From DASTFY01 sp963769115 (GTDB lineage Bacteria; Actinomycetota; Acidimicrobiia; Acidimicrobiales; Ilumatobacteraceae): a stretch of 64,000 nt of DNA. Under the pieces are notes generated by a model. It saw nothing but the letters and a program-made list of their open reading frames with translations, was not told the origin of the DNA and ran no database searches. Of the stretch, positions 8,778-23,478 are shown piece after piece (within the stretch, counting starts at the first letter, position 1; each line of letters begins with the position of its first letter). The translations under genes were made by a program, and so were the position numbers. The stretch is taken from the NCBI GenBank assembly GCA_963769115.1, contig CAVYKN010000020.1, forward strand, positions 1 to 64,000. Reading direction: 5' to 3'.

Positions 8778-10023
8778 AGACCTCGCTGCCGTGTTCCGGC
8801 GGGAGGCCGGTCGCTGCACCGCCACCATGATCCGCGTCCTCGGCGACATCGATCTCGCCGAGGACGCGGTCGCGGAGGCCTTCGCGATCGCCGCCGAGCG
8901 CTGGCCGGTCACGGGCGTGCCCCCCAACCCGGGGGGATGGATCACGACCACCGCCCGGAACCGAGCCATCGACCGGCTCCGCCGGGAATCGACCCGCACC
9001 GACCGGCACCTGGCCGCCCTCCGACTCGACGACCCCGATCCCATGACTCCCGACGACCCATCCGAGCTCGGCGATCTCGACGCCTTCGTCGACGTCATCG
9101 CCGACGATCAGCTCCGGCTGATGTTCCTCTGCTGCCACCCGGCGCTGGCGCCCGACGTCCAGGTCGCCCTGACATTGCGGCTGCTCGCCGGGTTCGAGAC
9201 CCCCGAGATCGCCCGGGCCTTCCTGGTCCCCGAGGCGACGATGGCGCAGCGCATCGTCCGGGCCAAGCGCAAGCTGCGCGACAACCACGCCCCGTACCGC
9301 ATCCCGCCTGCGTCGGAGCTCCCCGACCGGCTGCGCGCCGTCCTCGCGGCGATCGCCCTGATCTTCACCGAAGGCCACACGGCCACGAAAGGCGACGGCC
9401 TCGTCCGTGTCGACCTGTCGAGCGAGGCCATCCGGCTCGGCCGCGTCCTCGTGGAGCTGATGCCGGACGAGCCCGAGGCCGTCGGACTCCTTGCTCTCAT
9501 GCTGCTGACCGACGCGCGACGGCCGGCCCGGCTGTCCGCCGACGGTGCGATGGTGCGCCTGGCCGACCAGGACCGCTCGCGTTGGGACCGCGCGCTCATC
9601 GACGAGGGGCACCAGCTCGTGCGCGCCTGCCTGCGCCGCAACCAGCCTGGACCGTTCCAGCTCCAGGCCGCCATCGCCGCGGTCCACGACGACGCTGCTA
9701 CGGCCGAGGCCACGGACTGGTCGCAGATCGTGGCGCTGTACGACCAGCTGCACGCGCAGCGTCCGAACGCCGTCGTGGCGATGAATCGGGCGATCGCCAT
9801 CGGCGAGCTGCACGGGCCGGACGAGGGCCTCGCCGCACTGGTAGCGATCGACGGCGACGAGCTCGGCGACTACCAGCCGTACCACGCGGCGCGGGCCGAT
9901 CTCCTGGCCCGATCCGGTCGGGCGAGCGACGCCCTCGCGGCCTACGACCGGGCCATCGAGCTGACCACCAACCCCTCCGAACGCACCTTCCTGATCGAGC
10001 GGCGAGCGACAGTGGCGGAGTGA
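8770..10023 (+). CDS. ECF42-type RNA polymerase sigma factor with long C-terminal extension
   Basis: Encodes about 417 residues from GTG 8770. The N-terminal part (1-180) has region 2 (EDAVAEAFAIAAERWP, PGGWITTTARNRAIDRLRR) and region 4 (LTLRLLAGFETPEIARAFLVPEATMAQRIVRAKRKLR). The remaining 230 residues carry the conserved core IALIFTEGHTAT and helical TPR-like repeats (ALYDQLHAQRPNAVVAMNRAIAI, RADLLARSGRASDALAAYDRAIEL). This architecture defines group ECF42, in which the extension replaces an anti-sigma factor; no anti-sigma gene is present nearby. It is coupled to the DGPF gene and probably activates its own operon through the promoter near 8360. Confidence 0.9.
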   Translation: MSEDLAAVFRREAGRCTATMIRVLGDIDLAEDAVAEAFAIAAERWPVTGVPPNPGGWITTTARNRAIDRLRRESTRTDRHLAALRLDDPDPMTPDDPSELGDLDAFVDVIADDQLRLMFLCCHPALAPDVQVALTLRLLAGFETPEIARAFLVPEATMAQRIVRAKRKLRDNHAPYRIPPASELPDRLRAVLAAIALIFTEGHTATKGDGLVRVDLSSEAIRLGRVLVELMPDEPEAVGLLALMLLTDARRPARLSADGAMVRLADQDRSRWDRALIDEGHQLVRACLRRNQPGPFQLQAAIAAVHDDAATAEATDWSQIVALYDQLHAQRPNAVVAMNRAIAIGELHGPDEGLAALVAIDGDELGDYQPYHAARADLLARSGRASDALAAYDRAIELTTNPSERTFLIERRATVAE

Positions 10024-10143
10024 ACGACGAGCCCTCGGCCGTGCGAGCAAGCCGTACCTGTCGTCGCGAGGAACCCGGCCCGTCGCCCTGAGGTCCGGAG
10101 GGCCGACCAGGCCGCCACGGGGGCGTGCGTACGATCGACGGCG

Positions 10144-15684
<5,541 letters not shown>

Positions 15685-15705
15685 CTCGCGGCCATCCGCC
15701 GCCTG

Positions 15706-16254
15706 CTACGGCGCAAAGGCGGCGCGCGCCGCGGGGCCGTGGTGCGCCTCGAGGCTCTCGATCTGGGCATCGGCACGGTCGATGAGGCGGGAGAGTTCCG
15801 TCGGGTCCAGCGTGGGGAGCGCGTCCGACACGGCCACCAATGCCTGCCAGAGGTGTCGCTTGGTGAAGATGCCGGCGGTGAGGGCTTCCAGCTGGAGGAC
15901 ACGGCGCATAGGTGAGTGGGGCGTCAACGGGCTATAGAGCTTCGGGTGCGCGAGGACGTGGGCCACTTTGGCGAGGGCCATCTTCATGCGGGAAGGACGA
16001 ATGCCGAGCGCAGTCATGATCGATTCGAGGCTCCGGCAATCCTCCTCGATCTCGTGCGCGACGCCGCGGAGCGTACGGCCGAGCTCTGTCCCGGAATTGG
16101 CGTGCGCGGCGCGACGGGCGAGCGCCTGCCCGAACGTCGCTCCGGCACGGTGATCTCGGAGGTACACCTCCAACCAGCGCCGGCTGTCGCCCGACAACGC
16201 CCCATGGTCGGTCCCTTCGACCGGGGTCGTGGACAGGTTCGTGGCTGTCGCCAT
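15706..16254 (-). CDS. conserved hypothetical protein, ferritin-like helical fold
   Basis: Encodes about 182 residues, starting at ATG 16254 with GGAG 8 bases upstream; the open frame continues further upstream but has no ribosome site there. It is all-helical: RRWLEVYLRDHRAGATFG, then HEIEEDCRSLESIM, LQLEALTAGIFTKRHLW and AQIESLEAHH. The spacing of Glu, Asp and His in four helices suggests a ferritin-like bundle. I know similar unnamed proteins from other actinobacteria, but no activity. A stress-type promoter candidate lies 60 bp upstream. It converges with the carboxylase gene. Confidence 0.7.
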   Translation of the reverse strand: MATATNLSTTPVEGTDHGALSGDSRRWLEVYLRDHRAGATFGQALARRAAHANSGTELGRTLRGVAHEIEEDCRSLESIMTALGIRPSRMKMALAKVAHVLAHPKLYSPLTPHSPMRRVLQLEALTAGIFTKRHLWQALVAVSDALPTLDPTELSRLIDRADAQIESLEAHHGPAARAAFAP

Positions 16255-16314
16255 TGCTGCTCCTTCCGTACCGCACGCTCGTGGATCGCCAGGTGCGGCC
16301 GTGCCGCCGGACGG

Positions 16315-16340
16315 ATACCCACGAGAGCCCGGCGTCAAGC
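16315..16340 (-). promoter_or_regulatory. candidate SigB/SigF-type general stress promoter
   Basis: On the minus strand GCTTGA (16340-16335) is followed by a 14-bp spacer and GGGTAT (16320-16315). Actinobacterial SigB/SigF promoters read about GTTT-N14-16-GGGTAT. It is positioned to transcribe the ferritin-like gene starting at 16254. Confidence 0.4.
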
Positions 16341-16456
16341 GTCGATCGGTCGTGCTCGGCGCCGACGTGGTTCGATCTGCTCCTCCCTCGGAAGAACCAC
16401 TCACGCCGATGGACGGCGCCCCGTGGGGCGAATCCGTACTCGCGACGGCCAATCGC

Positions 16457-17278
16457 TCAAGGTTCGGCTGTGAGCGCCGCCAGCAGTGCACGCAGATCCG
16501 GGTAGGCGGTCTGCTCCCAGCCGCCGTCGACGAACAGGTTCACTCCCGTCACGTAGGCGGCGGCGTCACTGGCCAGGAAGAGGGCTGCGGCGGCGATGTC
16601 GTCGGGAGTCGCCACGCGCCCGAGCGGGATGCGATCGATGAAGGCATCCCGGACCATCGGCGTACCCGTGATCGCCTGGACGAGGGGCGTCTCGGTCAGC
16701 CCGGGTGAGACGGCGTTGACCCGGATCTGGTGCTCACCCAACTCGAGTGCACCGGACTGACTCAGCATGACCACGCCGGCCTTGGCCGCCGCGTACGCCG
16801 CTCCGAACACCATCGGCACGCGCGAGTTCAGCGAGGCGATGTTGACGATCGCGCCGCCGCGGCCGGCGGCGATCATCCGGCGGGCCTCGTGCTTCAGGCC
16901 GAGGAACACTCCCTTCAGGCACAGGTCGACGGTGAAGTCCCAGTCGGTCTCCGAGAGGTCGACGAGCAGCGCGGGCTTGCTCCCGCCCGCGACGTTGAAC
17001 CCCGCATCGAGTCCACCGAACCGCTCCTGCGCCGCGTCCACGAGCTTCTCGACATCGGACTCCGACGTCACGTCGCAGTGCACCCCGACGAACCGGTCCT
17101 CGAGGGACTCGCCGAGGCTGGCGAGCCCGTCCCCGTCGATGTCGCCGCCGACCACGGCGCCGCCGTCCGCCGCGAAGCCCCGCGCGATGGCGGCGCCGAT
17201 CCCCGACGCCGCACCGGTCACGACGGCGACCCGCCCGGCGAAGCGCTCAGTGGCGGGCACGTCGGGCTCTGATGGCAT
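16457..17278 (-). CDS. SDR family NAD(P)-dependent oxidoreductase
   Basis: Encodes about 273 residues from ATG 17278; the frame also runs upstream to 17326. It is a classical short-chain dehydrogenase: cofactor loop TGAASGIG, NVAGG (the NNAG position), catalytic Ser in NIASLNSRVP, and YxxxK in AAYAAAKAG. The C-terminal VTGVNLFVDGGWEQ is the usual closing motif. An Asp near the end of the second strand (GGDIDGD) favours NAD over NADP. The substrate is unknown. It may be co-transcribed with the ferritin-like gene 200 bp downstream, although that gene has its own promoter candidate. Confidence 0.85.
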   Translation of the reverse strand: MPSEPDVPATERFAGRVAVVTGAASGIGAAIARGFAADGGAVVGGDIDGDGLASLGESLEDRFVGVHCDVTSESDVEKLVDAAQERFGGLDAGFNVAGGSKPALLVDLSETDWDFTVDLCLKGVFLGLKHEARRMIAAGRGGAIVNIASLNSRVPMVFGAAYAAAKAGVVMLSQSGALELGEHQIRVNAVSPGLTETPLVQAITGTPMVRDAFIDRIPLGRVATPDDIAAAALFLASDAAAYVTGVNLFVDGGWEQTAYPDLRALLAALTAEP

Positions 17279-17430
17279 GGGACACCGTGACCAGTCGCAG
17301 CACCCGGCCACCTCTAGCACGCCCACAGCCGGACCGGGTCGCCTCGCGGAGGCAGGGGTAGAGCGCGGACCCGCCGGCGGCGTGCGGCAATCCGCTTGCC
17401 CGTCCCCTCTCGACCTGGGACGGTGGGCCG

Positions 17431-18198
17431 ATGGCGACCCGCCTCGTGAGCATCGTCATCGACGCCGCCGACAAGTCGGCCCTGGCCCGCTTCTGGGCGG
17501 GCGTCCTCGGCTGGTCGGTCACCTACGAGGACCCCGAGGAGTCGGTGGTCGAGCCTCCCGAGGACGACCCCGCGCAGCAGGGCCAGGTGCTCTTGGTGAT
17601 CGGGGCCGGCGCCGATGCCAAGACGGCCAAGAACCGCGTCCACCTCGACGTGGCGTCGACCTCGGCGGAACACCAGGCTGAGCTCGTGGCCCGCATCGAA
17701 GCCCTCGGCGGACGGCGCGTCGACATCGGCCAGGGTGACGTCACATGGGTCGTCATGGCCGATCCAGAAGACAATGAGCTCTGCGTGGTGAGCCATGCGG
17801 GCTCCGTCGGCAAGGACCCGGCCTCGGCCTTCGCCGGCATCGGACCGATCGCCGCCGTCGTCCTCGACTGCGCCGATCCCGAGGTGATCGCCCCGTTCTG
17901 GTCGGCCGCCACCGGGTGGACGGTGCTCGGCCAGGACGACGAGGGCGTGTGGCTACGGGACACCTCCGGCCGCGGGCCCTACCTCGACCTCCATCGGGTC
18001 ACCGAGCCCAAGACGGCCAAGCTGCGCGTGCACCTCGACGTCGCGCCCTATGCCAGCGACGACCAACGCGCCGAGGTCGACCGCCTGCGGGCGCTGGGCG
18101 CCACCGACATCGACATCGGGCAGCGCGACGTGAGCTGGGTCGTCCTGGCCGACCGCGAGGGCAACGAGCTCTGCGTGCTGTCGCCCCGCGACGACTGA
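17431..18198 (+). CDS. tandem VOC (glyoxalase-like) domain protein
   Basis: Encodes 255 residues built from two glyoxalase-like repeats (about 1-125 and 130-255). They are clearly homologous to each other: VHLDVASTSAEHQ...RRVDIGQGDVTWVVMADPEDNELCVVS and VHLDVAPYASDDQ...TDIDIGQRDVSWVVLADREGNELCVLS. Each repeat keeps a His on the HLDV strand and a Glu in NELCV, two of the metal ligands of the VOC fold. It could be a metal-dependent isomerase/lyase or a binding protein for a small hydrophobic compound. It is divergent from the SDR gene and stands alone. Confidence 0.85.
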   Translation: MATRLVSIVIDAADKSALARFWAGVLGWSVTYEDPEESVVEPPEDDPAQQGQVLLVIGAGADAKTAKNRVHLDVASTSAEHQAELVARIEALGGRRVDIGQGDVTWVVMADPEDNELCVVSHAGSVGKDPASAFAGIGPIAAVVLDCADPEVIAPFWSAATGWTVLGQDDEGVWLRDTSGRGPYLDLHRVTEPKTAKLRVHLDVAPYASDDQRAEVDRLRALGATDIDIGQRDVSWVVLADREGNELCVLSPRDD

Positions 18199-18209
18199 TC
18201 TGCTCTTGC

Positions 18210-21200
18210 TCAGTTCGGGACGGCCAGGTGGTCCAGCGCGGCGGCCACCACGGCGGCCCGCTCCTCCTCCGTGGCCAGCTGCTCGAGACCGAAGCCCAGC
18301 AGGATGGTGTCGGCGGTCGTCACCGACGCGGTGATGCCGCCGAGGCCCGGCGACACCTCGAAGTCTCCGGCGTTGGCAGGGCTGCCCTCGGGCGCGCCGA
18401 GGAGCGTCCACGCGCCGAGGCCTCCCTCGAAGCCGTCCTCGTCCTGCGGGCCGGCGTTCGTCACGAGCCGGGTGTCGTCGACCGCGAGACCGTTCTCACC
18501 GGTGAAGGGGTCGGTCACGTAGCTGACGACCAGCTCGACCTGCTGCCCGGCGTAGGCGGCCAGGTCGAACGCCACCGGAGTCCACCCGTCCGACGAGCCT
18601 GTGAACGAGTTCCAGTCGCCGGTCGAACCGTTCGCTCCGCAGGGGTCCCCTCGGGTGAGGTAGTGCTCCAGCCAGGGATGGAGGTCGAGCAGGAAGCCGA
18701 CCTCGCATTCAGCGGGGACGGCGTCGGAGGTCTGCCCACCGATCTCGGGGAGCGTCGTCCAGTCGTCCTGACCGACGACGTGGGCCTCCACGAGGACGTG
18801 GTCGTAGCCCTCCTCGGTGGCGTAGGAGAACTGCGCCTCGAAGCGCGGTGCGTCCCCGGCGACGACGGCGGACAGGTCGTACGTGCGGGCCAGGCGCATG
18901 TAACTGTTGTCGGCGTGTGACGCACCCGCCGCAACGGCGCCCTCGACGGCGATGAACGGTCCGACGGGGTCGAGGTAGTCGGCCGCCGGTGCGCTGGCGA
19001 ACTGCGGGAACTCGTCGGCCGGGAGGACGTCGCTCGTCACCCGGAACGCACCCGCCTCGTCAACGGGGTTGTCGGTGACGGCGTCGCCGCCGAAGGCGGC
19101 CTGGACGCCGGCCAGCGGCCCCGTGTCGAGGCCGGTGACGCCGGAGGTCTCGTCGAGCGGCGTTCGCCCGTAGGCGCCCATGTAGTACTGCGTGAAGTCG
19201 TCGGCCAGCAGCAGGCAATCGCTGAACAGATCGACGGTGACGGCGCAGTCCTCCTCGGGAGCGCCGTCGAGGCCGTAGTAGATGCCACCGATCGTGCCCG
19301 CGAGGGTGCCGTAGTACGCGGTCGTCTCCCCGGCCAGCAGCAGCTTGCCGGACTCGTTCAGGAAGTCCCGCACGGCCAGCGTCAGGTACTGCTGACGTTC
19401 GGCGACCGACTGGTCCGGGACCTGGTCACCACCGATGTCGGTCAGCTCGTCCTCGGGGTCCTGGGTGAGCCGGTTGTCGCCCAGGTACCAGACCACCGTG
19501 TCGTAGTGGCTGAGCACACCGAGGTCGTGCGGCACGCCCTGCGCGTCCACGTCCCAGGTGTCGGCGGTGACGCCGTTGGCCTCCAACGCCGCGAGGTGAT
19601 CATCGAGGTGCTTCGGCGCGGTCACGCTCGGCGGGTAGTCGGGGTTGACGCCGGTGTAGTCCTCGTTGGCGATGACCAACGTGCTGTTCCCGCTGTCCTG
19701 CTCGAGCGTGTAGGTGAACTTTTCGCTCTCGACGACCGAGCCGTCCGGTCGTTGACCTGTGAACCAGACGTCGACCGTGCTGCCGGCGGCCACACCCGAG
19801 ATCTCCCCGCGGAGCTCCGCGTAGTAGTCGTTGATCTCGGCGCCGTACCGCTCGCCGCCGGCCCACTCCTCCACCGGCGCGGTCGTCTCATCGCCGCCGT
19901 CCACCTGGTAGTGCAACGCGACCTCGGTGAGCGCCCGCTTGGCCCACACCGACACTGTCTGCGGATCGCCGTAGGACACCGAGAAGGTGTCGAGCCGGAA
20001 GTCCTCGGCCTGGCGACCGACGACGGAGACCGGCTCGTCGGGGTGAGCCGCGGAGGCGGCGACGGCCAGGGCCAGCGGGAAGTTCTTCTCGACCTCCTGG
20101 CGGACGAGCTTCTCGTCGTCGGGGAACTCGAAGACGCTCCCGCAGTCGTCCGGCTCCCAGCTGTCGTCGGGATCGACTGCGGAGGCTGTCTCGCACGTCG
20201 ACATCTCAGGGGTGATGCTGAGCGTGCCGTAGAGCCTCCTGCGCGTGCGTGTCGGTCTCGCCGTTGGTCGTGTAGAGCTCGGCGGAGATGTCGGGGTCGT
20301 AGCCGGGAACGGCGGGCTCGGCGTCGTCGCCGAGCATCGCCTCGTAGATCACGTCGTCCGGCGCCGGCGTCGCCACCTGCCAGCCGATGCCATGGAGCAG
20401 CAGCTCGGCCGCGGAGTGGTAGTTGACGAGGAACTCGGGTGTGAGGCGGGCGAACAGACCGTCGAGAGCCTGCGTCTCGGGCTCGGAGCCCGGGGGCGGT
20501 GCCGCGGTAGGTCTCACTGGAGGGCTGCGGCGACGAGCCCTCGTTGTCGTAGCCCCAGTGCGTGGGCAGGTTGCGGTTGAGGTCGACACCGTCCTCCGGC
20601 GTCATCTCGCCGTCGCCGTCGTTGTCGCGCAGGTTCTTGCGCCACAGTCGCTGCCCGTCCTCGAACGAGAAGTCGTACCCGTCAGGGTTGGAGACGGGCA
20701 CGAACCACAGCTCGGTCGTGTCGAGGAGCTCGGTGATCTCCTGGTCCTTGCCGTAGCCGTCGAGCACGTGGCGCAGCAGGCGGCGCACCATCTCGGGCGT
20801 GATCCACTCCCGGGCGTGCTGCGCGGCGATGTAGACCGCGGTCGGCTTGCTGCCGTCCTCCGTCGCGGCGGGATCCTTCGTGACCTTCATGGCCACGATG
20901 TCCACGCCGTTGAGCGTCTGGCCGATGACCTGGAGCTCCGCCAGCTCGGCGTTGTTCGCGGCCAGCCGTTCGAACTCGGCCTTGAGCCCGCCCGGTCCGT
21001 CGTAGCGTCGGAACACCGTGCGACCCCGCTGACCCTCGGCTGTCGCCCGGTCGGACGGGGTCACCCCGTCGATGGTCTTGGGCGTGAGCACGATCCCCTG
21101 GCGGGCGAGCTGCTCGACCTGCTGCGGACCGAGGATGACCTCGACGTCGAGGGTCCCGGGCGTCGCCGGGTCGGCCGTGACCCGGACGTCGTGACGGTCG

Positions 21201-21376
21201 ACACCGAGCTCGAAGATGGCGGCCAGGTCGTCACCCTGGACCTGGCCGGTGTACACCTCGAGCCGTCCACTGCCCGGCGCCGGCACCGGCCGGGCGGAAG
21301 CGGGGCTCGCGACGACGGCGGACGCCACCGCCAGCAGGCAGGCACTGATTCCTACGATCATCCGCGGCCTGCGCAT
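18210..21376 (-). CDS. secreted M14 zinc carboxypeptidase with long C-terminal region (two frame breaks)
   Basis: Reconstructed length is about 1055 residues. A signal peptide (about 1-28) is followed by a propeptide-like region and the M14 domain. Zinc ligands are visible in AAQHAREWITPE (HxxE) and in EFLVNYHSAAEL (second His). The frame breaks near 20503, where one extra G in a GGG run breaks TAPGSEPETQALD, and near 20237, just before YGTLSITPEM. After the peptidase come about 600 residues with a DVWFTGQRPDG beta domain, a DTVVWYLGDN segment and jelly-roll-like regions resembling the C-termini of secreted M6/M14 peptidases. It probably digests extracellular protein. It is divergent from the alcohol dehydrogenase gene. 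Confidence 0.82.
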
Positions 21377-21542
21377 GCCGTCCCCCTATGTGCTCGAGGC
21401 CCCCCGTCGTGCGCCCCCAGCGTGTCAACCGGATGGCTCCGGCGCAAGGACCACGTCGGGCGGGACCTCCGGCCCTGTCGTCGCCCAGCCGGAAGGCCGA
21501 TGGTGACGAGAGGCGCGGATGCGCCAGAGGTGAGGTCACGTC

Positions 21543-22563
21543 ATGAGAGCTGCAGTCGTCCACGAGTTCGGTGCGCCGCTGGTGCTCGAGGAGCTCCCCA
21601 CACCGGAGCCCGGGCCCGGTCAGGTGCTGGTGAAGGTCGAGACGTCCGGTCTGTGCCACACCGACATCCACGCCGCCCACGGTGACTGGCCGGTCAAGCC
21701 CACCGTCCCGTTCGTACCCGGCCACGAGGGCGTCGGGCTCGTCGAGCGCGTCGGTGCCGGCGTCACGCGCGATCAGCGAGGGCGATCGGGTCGCCGTCCC
21801 GTGGCTGGGGTGGGCGTGCGGCGCCTGCGAGGTCCTGCGCCGCCGGCTGGGAGACGCTCTGCCCGGACGCAGCGCACACGGGCTACCTCGTCAACGGCGG
21901 GTTCGCCGAGTACGTGCTGGCTGATGCCGCCTTCGCCGGTCTTGTGCCGGTCGCCGTCGATCCGCTCGATGCCGCGCCGCTGACCTGCGCCGGCGTGACG
22001 ACCTACAAGGCGGTCAAGGTATCCGGCGCGCGGTCCGACGCGACCTTGTCGCCGTCGTGGGCGTCGGCGGGCTCGGCCATCTCGCGATCCAATACGCGCA
22101 GATCGCCGGCGCCACCGTCGCTGCCATCGCCATCTCGGACGCCAAGCTCGACGTGGCCAAACAGCTCGGCGCCGCCCACCTCATCAACGCGGCCACCCAG
22201 GACCCGGTCGAGGAGCTGCAGGCGCTGGGTGGAGCGGACGCCGCCATCGTGCTGGCGGCCACACCCCGAGCGGCCGAGCAGGCCGTCGCCGGCCTGCGCC
22301 GCAACGGCACCGCTGGTGCTCGTCGGGGTTGCCGGCCGACAACATCGATGCAGCTGCCGATCTTCGAGACGGTGATGCGCGGCATCCACGTCGATCGGGT
22401 CGCTCGTCGGCACCCGGGTCGACCTCGCCGTACCGTTCGAGCTTCATGCCGACGGCCGCACGACCAACGTGCGGGAGTCCCAGCTGCTGAGCTCGGTGAA
22501 CGAGTCGATGGCCCGGTGCTGGCCGGCGACGTCGAAGCGAGGATCGTGTTCGACCTCCGCTGA
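21543..22563 (+). CDS. zinc-dependent alcohol dehydrogenase, AdhP-like (many frame breaks)
   Basis: Reassembled from three frames it reads as a full-length (about 340 residues) medium-chain alcohol dehydrogenase: catalytic zinc site SGLCHTDIHAAHGDW and GHEGVG, TCAGVTTYKAVK, Rossmann loop VVGVGGLGHLAIQYA, LVGTRVDL and the C-terminus VLAGDVEARIVFDLR before TGA 22561-22563. Frame changes occur near 21768, 21843, 22035, 22315, 22400 and 22515. All motifs survive with no visible substitutions, so single-base sequence errors seem likelier than decay. The product would oxidise primary alcohols or reduce aldehydes. The start is ATG 21543. Confidence 0.8.
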
Positions 22564-22642
22564 ACGGCCGGTCAGCGGAACGGGAGGTGTCCGCGCTCAG
22601 GGACATAGCAAACCCGATGGGTCGCAGGCGGCCGACCTGAAT

Positions 22643-23029
22643 TCACGCCCCGGCGACGCGAAAGCCGAGCGTTGTCGATGTAGCGCCTGACGGTGGTCGA
22701 AGTGATGAACGCCACGCGTCCAGCCGACGATCAGCGTCGAGATCATCGTGGTCGAGTGAACGCGCCGGCAGCCGGCGATCGGGCTCCTGACTACACGTCC
22801 GCGCAACTCGATCATTGAGAACGAACTGGATCGGTCGCGAACGCGGCTCCGACTCTCAGCGAGCGTGGTACCTGAGAGCATGCGCGCCAGGTTGCGACGC
22901 ACCTCGACGACCGTGTGCCGGCCGGTGACGAGCTACGGCGTCGCTCGCCAGGAACGCCTCCGCAACATCCGAGTCCGTTTCGTCGACGTAGCGCTTGAGA
23001 AGAGCGCTGGCATCCACGTAGCTCGTCAC
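22643..23029 (-). CDS. vapC: VapC-type PIN-domain toxin (frame-broken)
   Basis: GTG 23029 opens VTSYVDASALLKRYVDETDSDVAEAFLASD, the N-terminus of a PIN-domain ribonuclease with the first acidic residue in YVDASAL. The next frame continues HTVVEVRRNLARML, with the second acidic position (VEVRR). A later frame gives FDHRQA and then LGFRVAGA with a stop at 22643-22645, a typical VapC ending. Several frame breaks (first near 22950) mean the middle is uncertain and true decay is possible. The start overlaps the antitoxin stop (GTGA), as in standard vapBC operons. Confidence 0.7.
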
Positions 23030-23281
23030 TCCGCCCGGTCCTCGGTGAGCGACGCTCAATGGTGACGCTCGACTTGTGCCGGGGCACAGGACGCAGGCCG
23101 GACACCGTGGCGGGAGCACCCAGCCGGCCTCGATGGCCACCGAGAGGTCGACCGCGCCCAGCACAGGCCCGAGGATGGCGATTGGCCTCCCGCGGTCGGT
23201 GACGGTGATGAGCTCACCAGAGGCGGCGCGCTTGAGATAGGCGGACAACTTTGCCTTGAGCTCCCGCACGGCGACATCCAT
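23026..23281 (-). CDS. vapB: Phd/YefM-type (VapB) antitoxin, two frame breaks
   Basis: ATG 23281 begins MDVAVRELKAKLSAYLKRAA, then GELITVTDRGRPIAIL, the DNA-binding half of a Phd/YefM antitoxin. After WVLPP the frame changes near 23112 to GLRPVPRHK, and again near 23057 to SLTEDRAE with a stop at 23026-23028. This tail is typical of actinobacterial antitoxins and would wrap the toxin. Without these corrections the frame would run straight into the toxin. It would bind its own promoter and neutralise the adjacent VapC. Confidence 0.78.
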
Positions 23282-23366
23282 GTAGTCATTCTACCTCGAA
23301 CGTGACACATACCGCGAGCTGCCTCCGACACCTTCGTCTACCAGGACTTAGCCGGCCCCGGCAGAG

Positions 23367-23449
23367 CGGAACGGGAGGGATTCGAACCCCCGAGCCTTTC
23401 GGCCGCCCGCTTTCAAGGCGGGTGCAATCGTCCGCTCTGCCACCGTTCC
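23367..23449 (-). tRNA. tRNA-Ser(TGA)
   Basis: The minus strand reads GGAACGG acceptor, D-arm, CCCGCCTTGAAAGCGGG anticodon arm (anticodon TGA), a 14-nt variable arm and T-arm GGGGGTTCGAATCCCTC, closing with CCGTTCC and discriminator G. The 3' CCA is not encoded. It reads UCA-type serine codons. Confidence 0.93.
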
Positions 23450-23478
23450 GGCCGTCGAGGGTACCGCCCGGCCGCGGG

